NCBI GenBank assembly: GCA_018262135.1
Contig: JAGTSD010000093.1
Span: forward strand, 1-6,938
Direction of reading: 5' to 3'
Source of the DNA: Pseudomonadota bacterium
Lineage (GTDB): Bacteria > Pseudomonadota > Gammaproteobacteria > Competibacterales > Competibacteraceae
DNA: 6,938 nt
Both the position numbers and the translations under genes were made by a program. The notes below the pieces were generated by a model that saw only the letters and a list, made by a program, of their open reading frames with translations, was not told where the DNA came from and ran no database searches. This document shows positions 1 through 6,110 of the stretch, piece after piece (positions within the stretch are counted from its first letter, which is position 1; each line of letters opens with the position of its first letter).

Positions 1-29
1 GAATGGACCGTCTCAGGAGAAATCACCAT

Positions 30-449
30 TCATTCAGCAGGCACTTTGACGATGGGGCTGATATTCAGCCGCGCTGCTCGTCTGGCGAAACGGCGATCAT
101 CGAAGCTGAGCAGCTCATCGCAATGACTGCTGGCCCGCAGGTGCAAGGCGTCGGCAAAGTCCATGCCCTGACCATGCCAGACCAGCGCATCCGCCACCCG
201 CGGCCAGTCCTCGACGCTGACGTTGGGAAGTCCCAGTAAATGTTCGATGACGCCGATAAACTCGGGAGCGGCAAAGCCATAGAACGCCCGCAAGACCCAT
301 TCCAGTTCCAGCACCACGGTCAGGGGAACAAAGAGCCGAGGCGATTCAACCAAAATGCGCCGGGCGACCGGTCGTTGTTTCGCGGCTTCCGGATCATTTG
401 GATCATCCACGTAAAACCGGGCCAGGATATTGGTGTCAAGCGCGATCAT
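30..449 (-). CDS. PIN-domain ribonuclease toxin, VapC-like
   Basis: This 139-residue protein looks like a PIN-domain endoribonuclease, the toxin of a type II toxin-antitoxin pair, expected to cleave RNA in the cytoplasm with a divalent metal. The sequence shows the N-terminal LDTNIL motif (Asp5), an acidic residue in VLELEW (Glu48), the MDFADALH segment (Asp97, Asp100) and LLSFDDRRF (Asp117/118), which together match the acidic pocket of PIN domains. Its length is normal for VapC. The ATG at 447-449 lies inside the end of the antitoxin gene, a 14-base overlap, so translation is probably coupled and the antitoxin is made first. All expected acidic residues are present, so the toxin appears intact. 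The RNA target cannot be read from sequence. The family call is firm; toxicity is inferred from the family and the partner gene. Confidence 0.9.
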   Translation of the reverse strand: MIALDTNILARFYVDDPNDPEAAKQRPVARRILVESPRLFVPLTVVLELEWVLRAFYGFAAPEFIGVIEHLLGLPNVSVEDWPRVADALVWHGQGMDFADALHLRASSHCDELLSFDDRRFARRAARLNISPIVKVPAE

Positions 450-696
450 TCAGCGCATCCCGCATGGCTTGGGCCACGTCAAAATCAGACAGACGCCTTT
501 GCCCCGGTCGCTGGCAAACCAGCATACCGTAGCCTTTCTCGGGACGGGACGGACGAACGCGCCGCTTGAGTTCGATGCGGATCGCGTTGCCGTCCAGGAT
601 AAAATCGAGCTGACAGCCGGGGGTGATCCCGAGTTGGCGGCGAATTTCAGCCGGAATAACCACCTGCCCTTGGTCAGAAACGGTAACGGTTTTCAT
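436..696 (-). CDS. AbrB/SpoVT/MazE-fold antitoxin, VapB-like
   Basis: This 86-residue protein is the likely antitoxin for the overlapping PIN toxin. Residues 1-45 form a SpoVT/AbrB swapped-hairpin DNA-binding domain, with the typical pattern TVSDQGQVVIPAEIRRQLGI followed by PGCQLDF. Residues 46-86 are rich in Arg and Pro and then become a short amphipathic segment (LSDFDVAQAMRDAL), the usual position of the toxin-binding tail that blocks the PIN active site. The ATG at 694-696 has a GAGGA ribosome site at 703-707 (minus strand), six bases away. Families of this kind repress their own operon by binding the promoter. The 66-base gap to lysS is short enough that read-through from lysS could also contribute to expression. 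The AbrB-PIN pairing is common; the specific pair name is not established here. Confidence 0.9.
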   Translation of the reverse strand: MKTVTVSDQGQVVIPAEIRRQLGITPGCQLDFILDGNAIRIELKRRVRPSRPEKGYGMLVCQRPGQRRLSDFDVAQAMRDALNDRA

Positions 697-762
697 GGCG
701 ATTCCTCTTCATCACCCAGTAATCTATCTATGTCTTCTCCAAACGTGCCAGTGCCGTTCCGA

Positions 763-2283
763 TCACTCCGGCCGCAGGTGCGGGAACAGCAACACGTCGC
801 GGATGGAAGGCACATCGGCAAACAGCATCACCAGCCGGTCGATGCCGATGCCCTCCCCCGCCGTCGGCGGCAGGCCATATTCCAGCGCCCGGATGTAATC
901 GGCGTCGTAGTGCATCGCCTCGTGGTCGCCAGCGGCCTTGGCTTCCGCCTGCTTGCGGAAACGTTCCGCCTGATCCTCGGGATCGTTCAGCTCGGAAAAT
1001 CCGTTGGCGATCTCCCGCCCGCCCACGAACAGCTCGAAACGGTCGGTAATGCTGGGATCGGCGTCGTTGCGCCGGGCCAGCGGCGACACTTCGGTCGGAT
1101 AGGCGGTGATGAAGGTCGGATCGCGCAACTGATGCTCGACCGTCTGCTCGAAAATATCCAGTTGCACCCGGCCCAGCCCGTGTTCGGGTCGCACGTCCAC
1201 CCCCAGGGTTTTCGCAATCCGCCGCGCGGCGTCAAGATTGTCCAACTCGGCGGCGGCGATGGCCGGATTGAAATGCAGAACTGCCTCCCGCACCGTCAAC
1301 CGCTGGAATGGCCGGCCAAAATCGTAGCTTTCGCCCTGACACGGAACGGTCGTGCCGCCCAGCAGGGTTTGCGCCATGCCGCGCAGCAGTTCCTCGGTCA
1401 GATCCATCAGATCCCGGTAGTCGGCGTAGGCCAGATAGAACTCCAGCATGGTGAATTCGGGGTTATGGCGGGTGGACAACCCCTCGTTGCGAAAATTGCG
1501 ATTGATCTCGTAGACCTTCTCGAAGCCGCCCACCACCAACCGCTTTAGATAGAGTTCGGGGGCGATGCGCAGGAACAGTTGCATGTCCAGCGCATTGTGA
1601 TGGGTGATGAATGGCCGAGCCGCCGCACCGCCGGGAATCGGCTGCATCATCGGGGTCTCGACTTCCAGAAAACCGCGCCGGTTAAAAAAGTCGCGGATGT
1701 AGGCGACCATCGCCGAGCGTCTGTTGAACGTCGCGCGGGTGGACTCGTTCATGATCAGGTCTACGTAACGCTGGCGATAGCGGGTTTCCTGATCGGCCAG
1801 CCCATGGAACTTCTCCGGCAAGGGCCGCAGCGACTTGGTCAGCAGCCGCAGCGCGTCCACCTTGACCGACAGCTCGCCGGTTTTGGTTTTGAACACCGTG
1901 CCCTCGGCGCCCAGGATGTCGCCCAGATCCCAGTTCTTGAAATCCTCGTACCCCTCATCCCCCAGCGCGTTTTTCTGGACGAACAACTGGATATCGCCGG
2001 ACATGTCGCGCAGTCGGACGAAACTGGCCTTGCCCATGACCCGCTTGGCCAGCATCCGTCCGGCCACCCGGACCCGCCGGGGTTCGGCGTCCAGTTCGGC
2101 GTTTTCCTTGTCGCCATAGGCAGCGTGCAGTTCCGCCGCCAGCGCGTCGCGGCGGAAATCCGTGGGATAGGCATTGCCAAGCTGGCGCAACTCATGCAGC
2201 TTCTGGCGACGCAGGGCGATCAGTTTGTTTTCGTCCAGCGGTTCTTCGCGGACGCTGGGCGCTTCGTTGACAGGGTTATTCAC
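763..2283 (-). CDS. lysS: Lysyl-tRNA synthetase, class II
   Basis: This cytoplasmic enzyme activates lysine with ATP and charges tRNA-Lys. The 506 residues match the usual bacterial class II length. An N-terminal helix is followed by an OB-fold anticodon-binding domain (about 70-150, with [18 protein letters not shown]). The class II catalytic core follows: motif 1 around 197-214 ([12 protein letters not shown]), motif 2 at 264-283 ([20 protein letters not shown]) and motif 3 at 477-487 ([11 protein letters not shown]). All are intact. The start is GTG at 2281-2283, because an in-frame TGA lies a few codons upstream; only a weak AGAG precedes it by about 8 bases. In many gammaproteobacteria lysS directly follows prfB. 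Here the upstream neighbour is the divergent dgt instead. The gene is followed closely by the toxin-antitoxin pair on the same strand. Confidence 0.98.
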   Translation of the reverse strand: MNNPVNEAPSVREEPLDENKLIALRRQKLHELRQLGNAYPTDFRRDALAAELHAAYGDKENAELDAEPRRVRVAGRMLAKRVMGKASFVRLRDMSGDIQLFVQKNALGDEGYEDFKNWDLGDILGAEGTVFKTKTGELSVKVDALRLLTKSLRPLPEKFHGLADQETRYRQRYVDLIMNESTRATFNRRSAMVAYIRDFFNRRGFLEVETPMMQPIPGGAAARPFITHHNALDMQLFLRIAPELYLKRLVVGGFEKVYEINRNFRNEGLSTRHNPEFTMLEFYLAYADYRDLMDLTEELLRGMAQTLLGGTTVPCQGESYDFGRPFQRLTVREAVLHFNPAIAAAELDNLDAARRIAKTLGVDVRPEHGLGRVQLDIFEQTVEHQLRDPTFITAYPTEVSPLARRNDADPSITDRFELFVGGREIANGFSELNDPEDQAERFRKQAEAKAAGDHEAMHYDADYIRALEYGLPPTAGEGIGIDRLVMLFADVPSIRDVLLFPHLRPE

Positions 2284-2464
2284 CAGAATCGCTCTTCAGG
2301 TCTTTTCGTGGATCCACATGAAGCTGAGAAATACTCTCAACATTACAGGACGGTTTTGTCCAGGGCCCGTATTTTCCATGATTTTCACGCAGAGTGATCG
2401 TCCATCTTCCTCGCCCACCTTTGCCCCCGCCACGCCCTAACTGGGCGGAATCGGTTATGCTTGA
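2284..2464. other. Divergent spacer between lysS and dgt
   Basis: This 181-base spacer must hold the start signals for lysS (leftward) and dgt (rightward). I found no convincing sigma70 -35/-10 pair in either direction. It does contain several short dyads: the palindrome GTGGATCCAC at 2308-2317, TGAGA-N5-TCTCA at 2325-2339, and GGAC-N6-GTCC at 2348-2361. These are short enough to occur by chance. No prfB remnant, tRNA or small gene is apparent; the minus-strand open frame crossing this spacer is mostly a shadow of dgt. Confidence 0.5.
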
Positions 2465-3844
2465 ATGCACGACCCCCAACGACCGCACCGCATGGACTGG
2501 AACCGCCTGCTTTCCCGCGCCCGTCCGGGCCTGTCCCGCCAGCAACCCGACAGCGAGGCGCGCACCGATTTCCAGCGCGATTTTGACCGCATCGTCTTCT
2601 CCTCGGCCTTCCGCCGCTTGCAGGACAAGACCCAGGTCTTTCCACTCTCCCAGAGCGACTACGTCCGCACTCGCCTGACCCACAGCCTGGAAGTATCCAG
2701 CGTCGGGCGGTCGCTGGGCGCGATGGTCGGCGACAGCGTGATTCGCCGCCACGATTTGAAAGGCGTCTATCCTCAGGATTTCGGGGCGGTGGTCGCTGCC
2801 GCCTGTCTAGCCCACGACATCGGCAACCCACCGTTCGGCCACGCCGGCGAAGACGCGATTCGCCTCTGGTTCACCACCTCTGCTTCCGGCCGCGCGGTGC
2901 TGGAGCGACTGACCGACGCGCAACAGCAGGACTTCCTGTGCTTCGAAGGCAACGCCCAGGGCTTTCGCATCATCACCCGGCTGCAAAGTCCCGACAATCG
3001 GGGCGGAATGCAACTGACCTGCGCCACGCTGGGCATTTTCACCAAATATCCGCGCGGCTCGACGCTACCAGTCGCCCCGCCGCCCGGCATCGCCTTCAAG
3101 AAATTCGGTTTCTACCAGGACGATCTGGATCTCTTCGCCGAAGTCGCCGGCCAACTGGGGCTGGAACCGGTCGCACCGGGCGCCTGGAACCGCCATCCGC
3201 TCGCCTACCTGGTCGAGGCCGCCGACGACATCTGCTATCGGATCATTGACGTGGAAGACGCCTTCCGGCTCCAGCAGTTGCGCTACGAAGAAGTCCGCGA
3301 TCTGCTGTTGCCCCTGACCGGCGAGCCGGAGCGCGCCCGGCGCAAGATGGACCGGATCACCCGGCCCAAGGAAAGAATCGAGTACCTGCGCGCCAAGGCC
3401 ATCGGCGCCATCATCGAGCAGGTGCATCAGTGCTTTATGACGCACGAGGACGCCATTCTGGCCGGCGCCTTCGCCGATGAACTGCTGGACGCGATCCCCG
3501 CCGCCGATGCCATGCGCGCGCTCAAGGAGTGTGGCGAGCAACGGGTTTACGTCTCCCGGCCGGTGGTCGAAGTGGAAGCGGCCGGTTTCGAGGTGCTGGG
3601 CGGACTGCTGGAAGCGTTTGTCACCACCGTCAACGACATCGCCGACCACGGTCCAAATGCCTCGTCCCGGAGCCGGATGCTGATTCACCTGATCCCGGAG
3701 CAGTTTATCGGCCCGGGCCGCGTTCCCACCGCCGCCCCCTACCGCCGCGCGCTGGCCATCACCGACTTCGTATCCGGCATGACCGATTCCTACGCGGTGA
3801 CGCTGTTCAAGAAGCTGACGGGCATGTCGCTACCGACCGGCTGA
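2465..3844 (+). CDS. dgt: dGTP triphosphohydrolase-like HD-domain protein
   Basis: The product is a dNTP triphosphohydrolase of the Dgt/SAMHD1-related HD superfamily. It would split dGTP (or other dNTPs) into deoxynucleoside and triphosphate, trimming nucleotide pools. The 459 residues carry the HD metal site: His73 in RLTHSLEVSSVGRSLG, His117-Asp118 in CLAHDIGNPPFGHAGED, and a later Asp in YLVEAADDICYRI (254/255). The N-terminal block DRIVFSSAFRRLQDKTQVFPL (41-61) and the block FEGNAQGFRIITRLQ (160-174) are also characteristic. The start is uncertain. The first ATG is at 2465, but relatives as I recall them begin near the WNRLLS segment, which would favour ATG 2492 (residue 10). Neither has a good ribosome site. 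The gene stands alone on this strand and ends 2 bases before the end of convergent pcm. The exact dNTP preference cannot be read here. Confidence 0.95.
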   Translation: MHDPQRPHRMDWNRLLSRARPGLSRQQPDSEARTDFQRDFDRIVFSSAFRRLQDKTQVFPLSQSDYVRTRLTHSLEVSSVGRSLGAMVGDSVIRRHDLKGVYPQDFGAVVAAACLAHDIGNPPFGHAGEDAIRLWFTTSASGRAVLERLTDAQQQDFLCFEGNAQGFRIITRLQSPDNRGGMQLTCATLGIFTKYPRGSTLPVAPPPGIAFKKFGFYQDDLDLFAEVAGQLGLEPVAPGAWNRHPLAYLVEAADDICYRIIDVEDAFRLQQLRYEEVRDLLLPLTGEPERARRKMDRITRPKERIEYLRAKAIGAIIEQVHQCFMTHEDAILAGAFADELLDAIPAADAMRALKECGEQRVYVSRPVVEVEAAGFEVLGGLLEAFVTTVNDIADHGPNASSRSRMLIHLIPEQFIGPGRVPTAAPYRRALAITDFVSGMTDSYAVTLFKKLTGMSLPTG

Positions 3845-3849
3845 TTTCA
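3842..3849. other. Two-base convergent junction, dgt and pcm
   Basis: The dgt stop (TGA, 3842-3844) and the pcm stop (TCA on the plus strand, 3847-3849) are separated by only two bases. There is no room for an intrinsic terminator between the genes, and no GC-rich hairpin with a T-run is evident at the junction. Each transcript therefore probably runs into the other gene and makes complementary RNA 3' ends. The overlap length is not visible from sequence. Confidence 0.75.
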
Positions 3850-4530
3850 CTCGCAGTCGCGAATCAGCGGCACGAACACCACCGGCAACACGCTGCGCCC
3901 ACGCACCACGCCCTGCTCGTCCTTGCGCAGCAGGCGCAGATCCTGCGTATAGCCCGGCAGGCCGACCGGCACGACCAGTCGCCCGCCCGGCTTCAGTTGC
4001 CGCGCCAGCGCCGGCGGAATGTCCGCCGCCGCCGCCGTGACGATGATGCCATCAAACGGCGCGTGTTCCTCCCAGCCCTGGCCCCCATCGTCGGCGCGAA
4101 CCGTCACGTTGTCGTATCCCAGTTCCCGCAGGCGACGAGCGGCGCTATCGGCCAGTTCAGGTATCCGCTCCACCGAATACACCCACCGCGCCAGCCGGGC
4201 CAGCACCGCCGTCTGATAACCTGACCCCGTGCCGATTTCCAGCACTACGGCGTCCGGTTCGAGTTCCAACAGCTCGGTCATCAAAGCCACGATGAACGGC
4301 TGGGAAATCGTCTGACCGCGTCCGATCGGCAGCGGCATGTCGGCATAGGCCCAATCCCGCCGTTCCAACGGCACGAAGCAATGCCGGGGAACCGCCGTCA
4401 TCGCCTCCAGCACCCGCTCGCTCAAGGCAGAACAACCGGTCGTCCCGCCGGTCTCGCGGGTCTCGGCGACCACCCGAGCCAACAGGCGCCGCAACTCGCT
4501 TTCAGGATCGAAGCCCAAACCGTCGCTCAT
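3847..4530 (-). CDS. pcm: Protein-L-isoaspartate O-methyltransferase
   Basis: This cytoplasmic repair enzyme uses S-adenosylmethionine to methylate isoaspartyl residues that form as proteins age, allowing return to normal aspartate. The 227 residues contain the family signature GRGQTISQPFIVALMTELL (70-88), the SAM-binding motif I VLEIGTGSGYQTAVLA (96-111), the acidic post-I region YSVERIPEL, the segment GWEEHAPFDGIIVTAAA (152-168) and the C-terminal LKPGGRLVVPVG (179-190). Its length is slightly above the usual 208-220, owing to a longer N-terminus. The ATG at 4528-4530 has a strong GGGGAG site at 4537-4542 (minus strand), six bases away. That site lies inside the upstream gene, whose end overlaps pcm by 29 bases, so the two are co-transcribed and probably coupled. 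In enterics pcm sits with surE and rpoS; that context is absent here. Confidence 0.97.
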   Translation of the reverse strand: MSDGLGFDPESELRRLLARVVAETRETGGTTGCSALSERVLEAMTAVPRHCFVPLERRDWAYADMPLPIGRGQTISQPFIVALMTELLELEPDAVVLEIGTGSGYQTAVLARLARWVYSVERIPELADSAARRLRELGYDNVTVRADDGGQGWEEHAPFDGIIVTAAAADIPPALARQLKPGGRLVVPVGLPGYTQDLRLLRKDEQGVVRGRSVLPVVFVPLIRDCE

Positions 4531-5473
4531 GTCGTTCTCCCCTCAGCCGTGGCCGCTCGCACCGGACCACCCGGTCAGGAATCAGAATCTGCGCGATCAG
4601 ATCACCTTCGCGCAGCAACGGCTGCCGCCGCAGGCTCGCCAGCAATCCCGCCACCGGCGCCGTCACCCGCGCCCGTTCGCCGCCGGTGAAGCCATCGTAA
4701 ACCTGGCCCAGTTCCTCGCCTGCCCGCACCCAGCGCCCGACCTCATGGCGACAGGAGAAGATGCCCGACTGCTCGGCCTGCACCACGAAGACTTGCTGCA
4801 GACCGAAATAACGCAAATCTTCGTTTTCATTAGCCAGCCGCAAACCGCCGACAATGCCAGTCCGGTCCAGGAATGCCACCAGGGCACGAAACAGGCTTTC
4901 GCAATGCGCGGTCTGCAAACCGCCAGCCTGCCCGGCGTGAAGGACGAAATTCTCGCCACCGCATTGCCGCCAAGCGCGCGCCAGAGCGGGCGCGTCACCC
5001 GGTTCGAGCGGCCGTTCGATTACCGCCGGCAGTCCGAACAGACAGGCGCTGGCCCGTTCGTCATCGTTGGGCGCGTAAAGCCGCACCTGGGGCATCTCCT
5101 CGGTGTCCGGACTGGGATGAATCGCGACCCGGTAATAGGCGGTCTGGGTCACCGCTGCCACCGCCTCGGTCATGGCCCACCGCAACCATGCGGCCTGCTG
5201 GGCGCTCGTTCCTCGCGTTTCCGGCGCATGATCGAGGGTGGGAATCACCAACACCCGTTCCCGCAAGCGCAAATCCGGCCGCTGGCCCGCCTCAATATAC
5301 CGGAGAAAGGCCGCCAACCGCGACAATACGAACATGCCGTTCAGTTCCTGGCCTTGCAAATCCGCTACCAGCGCTAACCGTGGCGCGCGCTCCCGCGGCC
5401 CGATATCATGGTGAGGAATCGAACTGTTGTCACGCAACCGCTCAGTCGTTCCAGGAATGGTCATTATGCTCAA
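4502..5473 (-). CDS. Aspartoacylase/succinylglutamate desuccinylase-fold protein, probable pseudoenzyme
   Basis: This 323-residue protein belongs to the AspA/AstE branch of the M14 zinc carboxypeptidase fold, whose active members cleave N-acyl groups from aspartate or glutamate. The fold shows in LALVADLQGQELNGMFVLSRLAAFLR (33-58), YYRVAIHPSPDTEEMPQVRLY (113-133), CLFGLPAVIERP (144-155) and a C-terminal lipoyl-like beta barrel (about 233-298, with SGIFSC, GRWVRAGEELGQVYD, VTAPVAGLL and LREGDLIAQI). Key residues differ from the family. The zinc motif GxHGxE reads DLQGQE, with Gln40 in place of His. Asp of DxH is Ala117, leaving only His119. The catalytic Glu after the last core strand seems replaced in FVLHAG (His179). 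The usual NPxG and DxNRxFPG substrate-binding stretch is missing between residues 78 and 112. The start is TTG at 5471-5473, preceded by GGAG; ATG 5464 is an alternative. The frame is intact and overlaps pcm, so a non-catalytic or altered role is inferred. Confidence 0.8.
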   Translation of the reverse strand: MSIMTIPGTTERLRDNSSIPHHDIGPRERAPRLALVADLQGQELNGMFVLSRLAAFLRYIEAGQRPDLRLRERVLVIPTLDHAPETRGTSAQQAAWLRWAMTEAVAAVTQTAYYRVAIHPSPDTEEMPQVRLYAPNDDERASACLFGLPAVIERPLEPGDAPALARAWRQCGGENFVLHAGQAGGLQTAHCESLFRALVAFLDRTGIVGGLRLANENEDLRYFGLQQVFVVQAEQSGIFSCRHEVGRWVRAGEELGQVYDGFTGGERARVTAPVAGLLASLRRQPLLREGDLIAQILIPDRVVRCERPRLRGERHERRFGLRS

Positions 5474-5480
5474 GGTTTCG

Positions 5481-5484
5481 CTCC
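5481..5484 (-). promoter_or_regulatory. Ribosome site favouring a TTG start
   Basis: On the minus strand GGAG lies seven bases before the TTG at 5471-5473, which is standard spacing. It is 16 bases from the ATG at 5464, which is too far. This is why the TTG start was preferred for the aspartoacylase-fold gene. Only three residues are at stake. Confidence 0.5.
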
Positions 5485-5576
5485 GCTATCCGCGCTACTG
5501 CGCCGACCGAAAACTGTTTTTGTCCACCCACTGAATTAAGCATAGATCGAATCGTCAATTTCACATGATGAATTTT

Positions 5577-5595
5577 ACCACTTTTTAATAGTGGT
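5577..5595 (+). repeat. Inverted repeat ACCACT-N7-AGTGGT followed by a T-run
   Basis: A six-base-pair perfect stem (5577-5582 with 5590-5595) encloses a seven-base AT-only loop and is followed by TTTT on the plus strand. It resembles a weak intrinsic terminator for rightward RNA. However, no gene ends just upstream on that strand, and the stem is half AT. It could instead halt antisense RNA before the phasin promoter, bind a regulator, or be chance in an AT-rich spacer. Confidence 0.35.
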
Positions 5596-5637
5596 TTTTG
5601 CCTCCAAAACCGTCTTGCGAAAAATCCTGTCCTCTAT

Positions 5638-5650
5638 GTTGCGCCGCAAC
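5638..5650. promoter_or_regulatory. Operator candidate 1, dyad over the phasin -35
   Basis: GTTGCG-C-CGCAAC is a perfect 13-base dyad centred on 5644. Its core is TTGC-N3-GCAA (5639-5649). It covers the -35 box of the phasin promoter. The core matches the second dyad centred at 5671 and resembles the TGC-rich CTGC-N3-GCAG sites described, from memory, for the PHA regulator PhaR. A bound repressor here would block RNA polymerase. Confidence 0.6.
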
Positions 5651-5667
5651 ATGAACTCGGTTATATT
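5639..5667 (+). promoter_or_regulatory. Sigma70-type promoter for the phasin gene
   Basis: The -35 box TTGCGC (5639-5644, 4 of 6 consensus bases) and the -10 box TATATT (5662-5667, 5 of 6) are separated by the ideal 17 bases. Transcription would begin near 5674, giving a leader of about 30 bases that ends in a strong ribosome site. Two dyads overlap the two boxes. No equally good pair was seen elsewhere in the 5474-5704 spacer. Confidence 0.65.
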
Positions 5668-5682
5668 GCAATGCAACAATAT
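5663..5682. promoter_or_regulatory. Operator candidate 2, dyad over the phasin -10 and start
   Basis: TTGCA-A-TGCAA (5666-5676) is a perfect dyad centred on 5671, again with the core TTGC-N3-GCAA. It is nested with a second, slightly offset dyad, ATATTG (5663-5668) and CAATAT (5677-5682). Together they cover the end of the -10 box and the predicted start point. Its centre is 27 bases from the first dyad, about two and a half helical turns. Confidence 0.6.
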
Positions 5683-5692
5683 CCCGCTTGAC

Positions 5693-5698
5693 GAGGAG
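5693..5698 (+). promoter_or_regulatory. Ribosome binding site deciding the phasin start
   Basis: GAGGAG stands six bases before the ATG at 5705. It fixes the phasin start there, rather than at the in-frame GTG at 5591, which lies upstream of the predicted promoter. Confidence 0.85.
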
Positions 5699-5704
5699 CC
5701 TGCC

Positions 5705-6061
5705 ATGGTCGTCAATCTGTTCAACAAGGGGCCTGAAAAAGCCCCGCCAGTCCTGCCGGAGCCTGTACTCAAGGCCAACAAGCTGTTCATCGAAAACGTG
5801 GAAAAGATGCTGATCTTCCAGATGAACTCGATGAAAACCTATTTTGATATTGGCATCAACCAGCTCCGGGCCGCCGCCGAGATCACCGATCTCGAAAGCC
5901 TGCAGGATTTCTGCAAGCGCCAGGCGGAAATCGCCCAGACCGTGCAATCCAAGCTGCTGAACGATGCCCGGGTCATGGCCAACATGGCTGCCCGCTTCAA
6001 GACCGAGATGGATAACCTGACCCAGGCCACGCTGGAAGAGACCCTGCCCAAGGCTGCCTGA
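5705..6061 (+). CDS. phaP: Phasin, PHA granule-coating protein
   Basis: The 118-residue product looks like a phasin, the small amphipathic protein that coats polyhydroxyalkanoate granules, limits their coalescence and is made in step with polymer. After a Pro-rich N-terminus (1-22, GPEKAPPVLPEP), the rest is predicted almost entirely helical. KANKLFIENVEKMLIFQMNSMKTYFDIGINQLRAAAEI (23-60) has the hydrophobic face expected for granule contact. LESLQDFCKRQAEIAQTVQSKLLNDARVMANMAARFKTEM (63-102) is the second helical part with the phasin-like heptad pattern. The length agrees with small gammaproteobacterial PhaP proteins. There is no signal peptide or membrane segment. The start at ATG 5705 is set by GAGGAG; the frame is open upstream to 5591, but that part carries the promoter. 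No phaC, phaA, phaB or phaR is in the window, so granule synthesis genes lie elsewhere. Confidence 0.85.
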   Translation: MVVNLFNKGPEKAPPVLPEPVLKANKLFIENVEKMLIFQMNSMKTYFDIGINQLRAAAEITDLESLQDFCKRQAEIAQTVQSKLLNDARVMANMAARFKTEMDNLTQATLEETLPKAA

Positions 6062-6080
6062 ATTCTCGCCCTCCGGACCG

Positions 6081-6102
6081 TTGCCCCGCCCATGCGGGGC
6101 AA
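6081..6102 (+). repeat. Strong GC hairpin between phasin and rsmJ
   Basis: A perfect nine-base-pair stem (TTGCCCCGC at 6081-6089 with GCGGGGCAA at 6094-6102) has a four-base CCAT loop. It begins 20 bases after the phasin stop and ends 8 bases before the rsmJ ATG. No T-run follows directly (the next T7 is at 6123-6129, inside rsmJ), so it is not a standard intrinsic terminator. It may stabilise the 3' end of the phasin message, attenuate rsmJ, or hide the GGGG that is the only purine-rich stretch before the rsmJ start. Confidence 0.65.
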
Positions 6103-6110
6103 TATCGTTG

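Noticed and set aside
1..29. Possible further gene or terminator left of the PIN toxin
   Set aside because: Only 29 bases are available and no structure or motif stands out.
430..1548. Long plus-strand open frame of 372 codons opposite lysS
   Set aside because: It is antisense to well-conserved lysS codons. Its composition (rich in Arg, Gln, His, Pro, Gly) shows no domain and is typical of shadow frames in GC-rich DNA.
1579..2397. Plus-strand open frame of 272 codons opposite the lysS N-terminal half
   Set aside because: No recognisable family, no ribosome site, and it is fully explained by codon bias of lysS on the other strand.
2276..2752. Minus-strand open frame across the lysS-dgt spacer, considered as a prfB remnant or leader gene
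   Set aside because: The part over dgt is a shadow, and the spacer part shows no release-factor C-terminal sequence or other known motif.
3065..3688. Minus-strand open frame of 207 codons inside dgt
   Set aside because: Antisense to conserved dgt residues, with low-complexity Gly/Asp/Gln composition and no homology that I recognise.
4529..5377. Plus-strand open frame of 282 codons opposite the aspartoacylase-fold gene
   Set aside because: The minus frame has clear family motifs, a ribosome site and coupling to pcm; the plus frame has none.
5591..5704. N-terminal extension of the phasin frame to a GTG
   Set aside because: The extension contains the predicted promoter and both dyads, and GAGGAG sits just before ATG 5705.
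5474..5704. Promoter for the aspartoacylase-fold gene on the minus strand
   Set aside because: A TTGACG -35-like hexamer is present, but no acceptable -10 lies at 16-18 bases, so I do not call it.
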